Assembly: GCA_052032225.1 (NCBI GenBank)
Contig: JBPEWY010000049.1
Location: 1-38,747 of the forward strand
Reading direction: 5' to 3'
From: JBPEWY01 sp052032225
GTDB lineage: Bacteria; Bacteroidota; Bacteroidia; Flavobacteriales; Flavobacteriaceae
Length of the DNA: 38,747 nucleotides
Shown here: positions 33,219 to 38,747 of the stretch, one piece after another
How the letters are laid out: each line of letters begins with the position of its first letter
Numbering within the stretch: the first letter of the stretch is position 1
Position numbers and translations under genes: made by a program
Notes under the pieces: generated by a model
The model's database searches: none
What the model was told of the DNA's origin: nothing
The model's input: the letters and a program-made list of their open reading frames with translations, nothing else

Positions 33219-35630
33219 ATGCAGAAAACACCTAAATTACAGAGTGATATTTCGTTTGAAGATTTTCAAGAACAGGTATTAACCGATTATAAAATTGCGG
33301 TTACCAGCAGAGAATGTAGCTTGTTAGGAAGAAGAGAAGTATTAACCGGAAAAGCTAAATTCGGAATTTTTGGTGATGGTAAAGAAGTACCGCAATTAGC
33401 TTGGGCCAGAGCTTTTAAAAATGGTGATTTTAGAAGTGGTTATTATCGTGACCAAACCTTTATGATGGCTATTGGCCAACTTACTCCAAAACAATTTTTT
33501 GCAGGATTATACGCAAACACATCAATAGAGGCAGAACCAATGAGTGCCGGAAGGCAAATGGGTGGTCATTTTATGACACACAGCTTAAACGAAGATGGTA
33601 GTTGGAAAGATTTAACTGCACAAAAAAACAGTAGTGCAGATATCTCTCCTACTGCAGGACAAATGCCTAGATTATTAGGCTTGGCACAAGCCTCTAAAGT
33701 GTACAGAAATGTAAAAGAAATAGACAGTACCGGTTTTTCGGTTAACGGTAACGAAGTAGCTTGGGGAACTATTGGTAATGCAAGTACAAGTGAAGGGTTA
33801 TTTTTTGAAACTTTTAATGCAGCAGGTGTGCTTCAAGTGCCAATGGTTATTAGTGTTTGGGATGATATGTATGGCATTTCTGTTCCTGCAAAATATCAAA
33901 CCACCAAAGAAAATATTTCTGAAATCTTAAAAGGGTTTCAGCGAGATGAAAATAATGCAGGTTTTGAAATTTTTGAAGTAAACGGATGGGATTATCCTGC
34001 ACTTAATGAAGTGTATTTACAAGCAGGCGAGCTTGCTCGTACCGAGCATGTGCCGGTTTTAATTCACGTTAAAGAATTAACTCAACCACAAGGGCACTCT
34101 ACTTCCGGTTCGCATGAACGTTACAAATCTCCGGAGCGTTTGGCTTGGGAAAAAGAGTTTGATTGCAATGTTAAAATGCGCGAATGGATTATAGCTAACG
34201 GTATTGCAACAGACCAAGAACTTACCGACTTAGAAAAACAAATAAAAAAGGAAGTCAGAGAAGCTAAAAAAGAAGCTTGGAGCGAGTTTATACAACCTAT
34301 TATATCTGATAAAAATGAGCTTGTAACAGTATTAGATGCTTTGGCGCAAAATAGCACTAATAGTGTGTTTATTAACAAGCTAAAAGATGAACTTGTTGCT
34401 ATAAAAGAGCCTATTAAAAGAGATGTTATTGCTACTGCCAGAAAGGCGCTTAGATACGTAGTAGGTGAAAACTCTGCACAAAAGCAAGCCCTTATAAACT
34501 GGATAGACACTTATTATAAAAATAATCAACCTAAGTTTAGTTCGCATTTATATAGTGAGCAACCCAACAATGCAACAACAATTACTGCTGTAGAGCCAAC
34601 CTACGAATCTAATCCGGAAGAGGTTGATGGCAGAATTGTTTTACGTGATAATTTTGATGTTTTATTTAGTAAATATCCTCAAGCACTTGTTTTTGGAGAA
34701 GATAGTGGTAATATTGGAGATGTAAACCAAGGACTTGAAGGGTTACAAGAAAAATACGGAGAAATTAGGGTTGCAGATACCGGTATTAGAGAGGCAACTA
34801 TACTTGGCCAAGGTATTGGTCTTGCCATGAGAGGTTTACGACCAATTGCCGAAATTCAGTATTTAGATTACCTTCTCTATGCACTACAAATAATGAGTGA
34901 TGATTTAGCAACCTTGCTTTACAGAACTGTTGGTAAACAAAAAGCCCCGGTAATTGTTAGAACGCGTGGGCATCGTTTAGAAGGTATTTGGCATTCCGGA
35001 TCACAAATGGGTGGTATAATTCATTTGCTTAGAGGAATGTATGTACTAACCCCAAGAAACATGACCAAAGCAGCCGGGTTTTACAATACATTAATGCTTA
35101 GCGATGAACCTGCCCTTATTATAGAAAGCTTAAACGGATATCGCTTAAAAGAGAAATTGCCTAATAACTTAGGAGAATTTAGAACTCCAATTGGTGTTGT
35201 AGAAACCGTTAAAGAAGGTAAAGATATTACTGTGGTATCATACGGTTCTACTTTCAGAATTGTAGAGCAAGTAGCTAAAGAGTTAATGCAAGTAGATATA
35301 GATGTAGAGCTTATAGATGCACAAAGCTTATTACCTTTTGATATTAATCACGATGTGGTTAAAAGTGTTCAGAAAACTAATAGATTGTTAGTTGTAGATG
35401 AAGATGTGCCGGGTGGAGCGTCAGCATATTTATTACAAGAAATTATAGAAAAACAAGGCGCTTATAAATATTTAGATAGTGCGCCACAAACTTTATCGGC
35501 TAAAGCTCACAGACCGGCTTATGCTACAGATGGCGACTATTTTTCTAAGCCCAATGCAGAAGATATTTTTGAGAAAATTTACGAAATTATGCATGAGGCT
35601 AATCCGGCTAAATATCCAAAACTAAAATAA
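33219..35630 (+). CDS. fused alpha/beta E1 component of a 2-oxoacid dehydrogenase
   Basis: Fused E1 of 803 residues. The alpha part (about 1-300) is joined by a helical linker (about 310-460) to the transketolase-like beta part (about 480-800) with GEDSG, GIREATILGQG and RTRGHRLEG elements and a C-terminal VVDEDVPGGAS segment. It would decarboxylate a 2-oxo acid with thiamine diphosphate and reductively acylate a lipoyl E2. The cofactor motif departs from the usual GDG...NN: GNA at 186-188 with E192 kept, then DD at 215-216 in the ISVWDDMYG segment. From memory this variation is shared by flavobacterial relatives. Annotation as a branched-chain type is likely but not certain. A threonine-deaminase-like gene follows after 6 bases. 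Confidence 0.88.
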   Translation: MQKTPKLQSDISFEDFQEQVLTDYKIAVTSRECSLLGRREVLTGKAKFGIFGDGKEVPQLAWARAFKNGDFRSGYYRDQTFMMAIGQLTPKQFFAGLYANTSIEAEPMSAGRQMGGHFMTHSLNEDGSWKDLTAQKNSSADISPTAGQMPRLLGLAQASKVYRNVKEIDSTGFSVNGNEVAWGTIGNASTSEGLFFETFNAAGVLQVPMVISVWDDMYGISVPAKYQTTKENISEILKGFQRDENNAGFEIFEVNGWDYPALNEVYLQAGELARTEHVPVLIHVKELTQPQGHSTSGSHERYKSPERLAWEKEFDCNVKMREWIIANGIATDQELTDLEKQIKKEVREAKKEAWSEFIQPIISDKNELVTVLDALAQNSTNSVFINKLKDELVAIKEPIKRDVIATARKALRYVVGENSAQKQALINWIDTYYKNNQPKFSSHLYSEQPNNATTITAVEPTYESNPEEVDGRIVLRDNFDVLFSKYPQALVFGEDSGNIGDVNQGLEGLQEKYGEIRVADTGIREATILGQGIGLAMRGLRPIAEIQYLDYLLYALQIMSDDLATLLYRTVGKQKAPVIVRTRGHRLEGIWHSGSQMGGIIHLLRGMYVLTPRNMTKAAGFYNTLMLSDEPALIIESLNGYRLKEKLPNNLGEFRTPIGVVETVKEGKDITVVSYGSTFRIVEQVAKELMQVDIDVELIDAQSLLPFDINHDVVKSVQKTNRLLVVDEDVPGGASAYLLQEIIEKQGAYKYLDSAPQTLSAKAHRPAYATDGDYFSKPNAEDIFEKIYEIMHEANPAKYPKLK

Positions 35631-35636
35631 TAGTAT

Positions 35637-36587
35637 TTGAGCACCAACGTATCTAAAGCAACACTAAAAGAGGTTTACAATACCATAAAACCTTATGTTC
35701 ATACAACTCCGGTTTTAACCTCTAACTTGGTGAATAAATGGGTTGGTGCTCAACTTTTTTTTAAATGTGAAAATTTTCAGCGGGCAGGCTCTTTTAAGAT
35801 AAGAGGCGCAACCAATGCCATTTTAAATTTATCGCAAAAAGCACAGCAAAAAGGCGTTGTTACACATTCGTCCGGAAATTTTGCACAAGCTTTATCCTTA
35901 GCTGCTAAAAGTATTGGTGTTCCTGCATATATTGTAATGCCGGAAAATGCACCAAGCGTAAAAATTGAAGCTGTTAAACAATACGGCGGACAGGTAACCT
36001 TGTGTAAACCAACGTTAACCGATAGAGAACAAACTGCTCAAGAGATTGTACACAAAACCGGGGCTACTTTTATTCATCCGTCTAATGACACTAATGTAAT
36101 TTTAGGCCAAAGTACAGCAGCTTTAGAGCTTTTAACAGCTGTTAAATCTCTTGATATTATAATAGCTCCCGTTGGTGGTGGTGGTTTGTTGGCCGGCACT
36201 GCTTTAGCTGCTCATTTTTTTGAACCTAATTCTATAATTCTCGGAGCAGAACCCGAAAATGTAAACGATGCTTACCTATCTTTAAAAAAAGGAAAAATTG
36301 TTGCTAATAAAAACACCAATACAATAGCCGATGGGCTTAAAACTCAGTTAGGTTCTAACAACTTTCCTATTATTAAACAATATGTTTCTTCTATTATTTG
36401 TGTCTCTGAAGATGAAATTATAGCTGCCATGCGATTTATATACGAACGCATGAAAATTGTTATAGAACCTTCAAGCGCAGTAGCTTTAGCAGCTATTAAA
36501 AAACAATCAAAACACTTTGCAAACAAGAGCATCGGAGTAATTATATCTGGCGGAAATGTAGATTTAAGTAAATTGCCTTTTGCTTAA
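35637..36587 (+). CDS. PLP-dependent threonine ammonia-lyase / serine racemase-like enzyme
   Basis: Fold-type II PLP enzyme of 316 residues. The cofactor lysine is K54 in SFKIRGA, the substrate loop SSGNFAQA lies at 78-85, and the phosphate loop VGGGGLLAG is near residue 179. There is no C-terminal regulatory (ACT-like) domain, so it matches the short catabolic or racemase type rather than IlvA. In the substrate loop the usual His after Asn is Phe. The likely reaction is L-threonine or L-serine to a 2-oxo acid and ammonia; racemase activity is the alternative. The start is TTG at 35637, because an in-frame stop lies directly upstream and the first Met is near residue 103. It follows the E1 gene by 6 bases. 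Confidence 0.87.
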   Translation: MSTNVSKATLKEVYNTIKPYVHTTPVLTSNLVNKWVGAQLFFKCENFQRAGSFKIRGATNAILNLSQKAQQKGVVTHSSGNFAQALSLAAKSIGVPAYIVMPENAPSVKIEAVKQYGGQVTLCKPTLTDREQTAQEIVHKTGATFIHPSNDTNVILGQSTAALELLTAVKSLDIIIAPVGGGGLLAGTALAAHFFEPNSIILGAEPENVNDAYLSLKKGKIVANKNTNTIADGLKTQLGSNNFPIIKQYVSSIICVSEDEIIAAMRFIYERMKIVIEPSSAVALAAIKKQSKHFANKSIGVIISGGNVDLSKLPFA

Positions 36588-36638
36588 ATTTCTATTATTT
36601 TTTTGTAGTTTGGTAGCTTAAATCATAAAAAAAACAAT

Positions 36639-37025
36639 ATGAAATCTTCCCAAACTCATTTAGGATTAGTATTACTGCGCGTTGGTTTTGCAGGGTTAAT
36701 GCTAACACATGGTATTCCGAAGTTACAAAAATTATTAGCCGGAAACATTGAGTTCCCAGAGGTTTTTGGCCTCTCTCCTACTATCTCTTTAATTTTAGCT
36801 GTTATAGGAGAATTTGTCGCTCCTGTTTTAGTTTTAATAGGCTTTAAAACACGTTGGGCAGCAATCCCTACAATTATAACTATGCTTGTTGCTGCTTTTG
36901 TAATTCATGCAGACGATCCTTTTGGCAGAAAAGAATTTCCGTTACTTTACGCAATCGGATTTACAGCAATTTTATTGCTTGGATCTGGCAAATACAGTTT
37001 AGATAATTACTTAAGTAAAAAATAG
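36639..37025 (+). CDS. DoxX-family membrane protein
   Basis: Small inner-membrane protein of 128 residues with four hydrophobic helices (about 7-27, 45-66, 70-91, 97-118). It carries DoxX-family features: the RVGFAGLMLTHGIPKL opening and an EFVAPVLVLIGFKTRW segment near residue 62. Members are linked loosely to redox or quinone metabolism, with the reaction unknown for most. Its TAG ends one base before the end of the convergent holA, with no gap. Overlapping short inverted repeats (AATAGTTA/TAACTATT and AGTTAAAA/TTTTAACT) at 37021-37047 cover both stop codons and may act as a weak two-way terminator. Confidence 0.88.
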   Translation: MKSSQTHLGLVLLRVGFAGLMLTHGIPKLQKLLAGNIEFPEVFGLSPTISLILAVIGEFVAPVLVLIGFKTRWAAIPTIITMLVAAFVIHADDPFGRKEFPLLYAIGFTAILLLGSGKYSLDNYLSKK

Positions 37026-38030
37026 TTAGTTAAAAATTTTAACTATTAACTCTTTTAATAATTCTCCCGAAGGGGTTGCGCTTGCGCCTACCCCTTTTCC
37101 TTTTGTATCTGTTTCTCTTAAATAACTTAAAATTTCGCTAACCCTTCTCATAGGATAGTTTTTAGCTGCAATTTGATATTCTATAACAAACCACGGGCTT
37201 ATTTTTAAAGCTGCACTCACCGTTTTTTTAGAATGGTCATGTAAACCGTGGTAACGTAATAAGTTTGTAAAAAAACTATATAACGCACTAACAGTTAAAA
37301 CAAGTGGGTTGTCTTTAGGGTTTTGTGCAAAATAATTAATAATTCTGGTGGCTTTAGCAAAGTCTCGTTGCGCAATGGCTTTCTGAAGCTCAAAATTGTT
37401 AAAGTCTTTACTTATACCAATATTTTTTTCAATAAGTTCTGGAGTGATTTCTACTTCGGGAGGAATAATCATCATTAATTTCTGTAGCTCATTTTCTATT
37501 TTCCCAAGGTCATTCCCTAAAAACTCAGCAAGCATCATACACGATTTATCACTAATACGGTATTTTTTATTAGCCACATAGCGTTTAATCCAATCCGGGA
37601 TTTGGTTATCGTAAAGCTTTTTACTTTCAAAATAAACTCCTTTCTCTTTTACTGCTTTGTATAGTGCCTTGCGCTTATCTATTTTTTTATACTTGTAGCA
37701 AATAACTAAAACAGTAGTAGGCTGAGGGTTGTTAACATACGGAGCTAACTGCTCTATTGTTTTAACTAAGGCTTGCGCTTCTTTTACAATTACCACTTGG
37801 CGCTCTGCCATCATCGGAAAGCGTTTGGCCTGATTTATAATTTCTGCTACCGATACATCATGCCCATAAAGCACTAACTGATTAAATTCTCTTTCGTGTT
37901 CCGGTAAAACATTTTCGGCAATAAAATCTGTAATCTTATCTATATAGTAAGGTTCTTCTCCGGCTAAAAAATAAACAGGCTTTATATTGTTGTTTGTAAT
38001 ATCAGAAATTAGTTGTTTTACTTGCTCCAT
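37026..38030 (-). CDS. holA: DNA polymerase III delta subunit
   Basis: Clamp-loader subunit of 334 residues that opens the beta sliding clamp. The family opening is present: an N-terminal helix, then the PVYFLAGEEPYYIDKITDFI region (residues 18-37 in parts), a degenerate nucleotide site as in all delta proteins. It is followed by a VVIVKEAQAL strand near residue 80 and helical domains II and III, which end with the GVGAS and LLKELIVKIF region. The protein is of normal length. The gene is divergent from the HsdR-N gene, 59 bases away, and convergent with DoxX with no gap. Confidence 0.93.
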   Translation of the reverse strand: MEQVKQLISDITNNNIKPVYFLAGEEPYYIDKITDFIAENVLPEHEREFNQLVLYGHDVSVAEIINQAKRFPMMAERQVVIVKEAQALVKTIEQLAPYVNNPQPTTVLVICYKYKKIDKRKALYKAVKEKGVYFESKKLYDNQIPDWIKRYVANKKYRISDKSCMMLAEFLGNDLGKIENELQKLMMIIPPEVEITPELIEKNIGISKDFNNFELQKAIAQRDFAKATRIINYFAQNPKDNPLVLTVSALYSFFTNLLRYHGLHDHSKKTVSAALKISPWFVIEYQIAAKNYPMRRVSEILSYLRETDTKGKGVGASATPSGELLKELIVKIFN

Positions 38031-38076
38031 GTAGTGCTTATAGTAAAAGTTTTGAGGTTTGTTTGGTGTAATTTGT

Positions 38077-38084
38077 TAATTTTG
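38077..38084 (+). promoter_or_regulatory. TAnnTTTG -7 promoter box
   Basis: TAATTTTG matches the consensus but lies only 5 bases before the ATG at 38090, so the transcript would be nearly leaderless. A chance match in AT-rich DNA is possible. Confidence 0.35.
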
Positions 38085-38089
38085 AAAAC

Positions 38090-38548
38090 ATGCAACAGCT
38101 AAACTTTAAGCCATACACGTTTCGCATCAAAAATAGCGAAAATAAACACTATATTTTTGATGAAATTCGTAAAAAATTTGTGGTTTTACAACCCGAAGAA
38201 TGGGTTAGACAGCATGTTATTAAATTTTTACTTCAAGAAAAAAAATATCCAAAAAGTCTTATTAATGTAGAAAAAATGTTGCGTGTAAATAACCAACTAA
38301 AACGATACGATGTTGTTGTGTACAATCCTAACGGAAGTATTTTTTTGTTGGTAGAATGTAAACGCCCATCTGTTGCAATAACTCAAGATAGTTTTGACCA
38401 AATTGCTCGGTATAATTTAACCCTAAAAGCACAATATTTAATGGTTACAAATGGGCTACATCACTATTATTGTCAGCTACAATATCAAAAACAACAATAC
38501 TTATTCTTAAAAAGCATTCCGCAATACTTACAACAACCTAATCACTAA
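38090..38548 (+). CDS. stand-alone HsdR N-terminal (PD-(D/E)XK nuclease-like) protein
   Basis: Small protein of 152 residues made almost wholly of the HSDR_N domain found at the N-terminus of type I restriction endonucleases. Its PD-(D/E)XK core is intact: D74 (RYDVVV), E89 and K91 (LVECK). A downstream QxxxY-type pair, Q104 and Y108 (DQIARY), matches motor-coupled nucleases. There is no helicase region and no hsdM or hsdS gene nearby, so it is not a restriction enzyme by itself. From memory, such proteins commonly sit beside holA in Flavobacteriia. Its role is unknown; a repair or replication-linked nuclease is one possibility. The glycosyltransferase ATG overlaps its TAA by 1 base. Confidence 0.85.
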   Translation: MQQLNFKPYTFRIKNSENKHYIFDEIRKKFVVLQPEEWVRQHVIKFLLQEKKYPKSLINVEKMLRVNNQLKRYDVVVYNPNGSIFLLVECKRPSVAITQDSFDQIARYNLTLKAQYLMVTNGLHHYYCQLQYQKQQYLFLKSIPQYLQQPNH

Positions 38549-38747
38549 TGAAATTAGCCATAGTTATACTTAATTGGAACGGAAAAAAACTTTTAGAACA
38601 GTTTTTACCATCTGTTGTAGCGTATTCTGAAGAAGCCGATTTGTATGTGGCCGATAATGCATCAACAGATGATTCTATTGCTTTTATAGAAAAAACATAT
38701 CCGCAAATAACTATCATAAAAAATAAAACTAACGGAGGTTATGCAAA
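38548..38747 (+). CDS. family 2 glycosyltransferase (N-terminal part, cut by window end)
   Basis: Only the first 66 codons are visible. They start MKLAIVILNWNGKKLL and continue with the nucleotide-sugar-binding pattern DNASTDDS near residue 36 and a KNKTNGGYA segment near residue 58, typical of GT2 (GT-A fold) enzymes of the rhamnosyltransferase or LPS/exopolysaccharide type. The acceptor and sugar cannot be inferred. The ATG at 38548 shares its A with the stop codon of the HsdR-N gene (TAATG). Confidence 0.88.
   Translation, partial: MKLAIVILNWNGKKLLEQFLPSVVAYSEEADLYVADNASTDDSIAFIEKTYPQITIIKNKTNGGYA

Noticed and set aside
36598..36630. TAGTTTG-like promoter for the DoxX gene
   Set aside because: The spacing departs from TAnnTTTG, so I do not list it as a box.
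38090..38548. A type I restriction-modification locus
   Set aside because: Only the N-terminal nuclease-like domain is present, with no helicase, methylase or specificity gene; the next gene is a glycosyltransferase.

Overview
The window looks like a core-genome stretch from a member of the Flavobacteriia (Bacteroidota), most likely a Flavobacteriaceae. The DNA is AT-rich and strong Shine-Dalgarno sites are rare. Many start codons follow a TAnnTTTG box, the -7 promoter element of this phylum. Most proteins are recognisable flavobacterial types: DUF4369/thioredoxin lipoprotein, fused E1 alpha/beta dehydrogenase, stand-alone HsdR-N protein beside holA, MutS2 without Smr. I see no rRNA, tRNA, CRISPR array, insertion sequence, integrase or phage gene. 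No gap between genes exceeds about 175 bases.

Layout. 1-859 (-) is the 5' part of a thiamine-diphosphate E1 dehydrogenase. 994-5022 (+) is a probable operon: 2OG-Fe(II) dioxygenase, SUI1/eIF1-like factor, DUF1835 protein, nucleoside phosphorylase, and a periplasmic-binding-protein fold without a signal peptide. It converges on ung (5009-5674, -). 5794-8381 (+) holds mutS2 and a DCC thiol oxidoreductase. 8394-11408 (-) is an overlapping three-gene unit: glutathione-synthetase-like ATP-grasp ligase, N-formylglutamate amidohydrolase-like enzyme and DUF1704/QEGLA metallopeptidase. Upstream of it on the same strand are a dicarboxylate/amino-acid symporter, aroC and a large FAD/Fe-S dehydrogenase. 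17063-18757 (+) has a small outer-membrane protein and a thioredoxin lipoprotein, each followed by a clear intrinsic terminator. 18821-20195 (-) has a SIMPL-domain protein and a rhomboid protease. The rhomboid gene shares an 18-bp palindromic double promoter with an LpxL-type acyltransferase (20253-21137, +). glmM (-) is divergent from the acpH-ggt-ATP-grasp-hypothetical operon (22596-26500, +). Then come uvrA, a LOG-family nucleotide hydrolase, an M1-peptidase-like/beta-barrel fusion, a fused E1 alpha/beta dehydrogenase with a threonine-deaminase-like gene, and DoxX (all +), then holA (-), a lone HsdR-N nuclease domain, and the start of a family 2 glycosyltransferase (+).

How the genes work together. 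Several operons suggest metabolic coupling. Deaminase and E1 dehydrogenase could link threonine to propionyl-CoA through 2-oxobutyrate. Gamma-glutamyltransferase with a GshB-fold ligase suggests turnover of a gamma-glutamyl or peptide metabolite. The most interesting unit is the ATP-grasp/amidohydrolase/DUF1704 trio at 8.4-11.4 kb. It pairs a ligase fold with a carboxypeptidase-like metallopeptidase, the same two folds used in eukaryotic tubulin tyrosination and detyrosination. Three genes need non-ATG starts (GTG at 1948, TTG at 30195 and 35637). Several convergent gene pairs overlap or abut.
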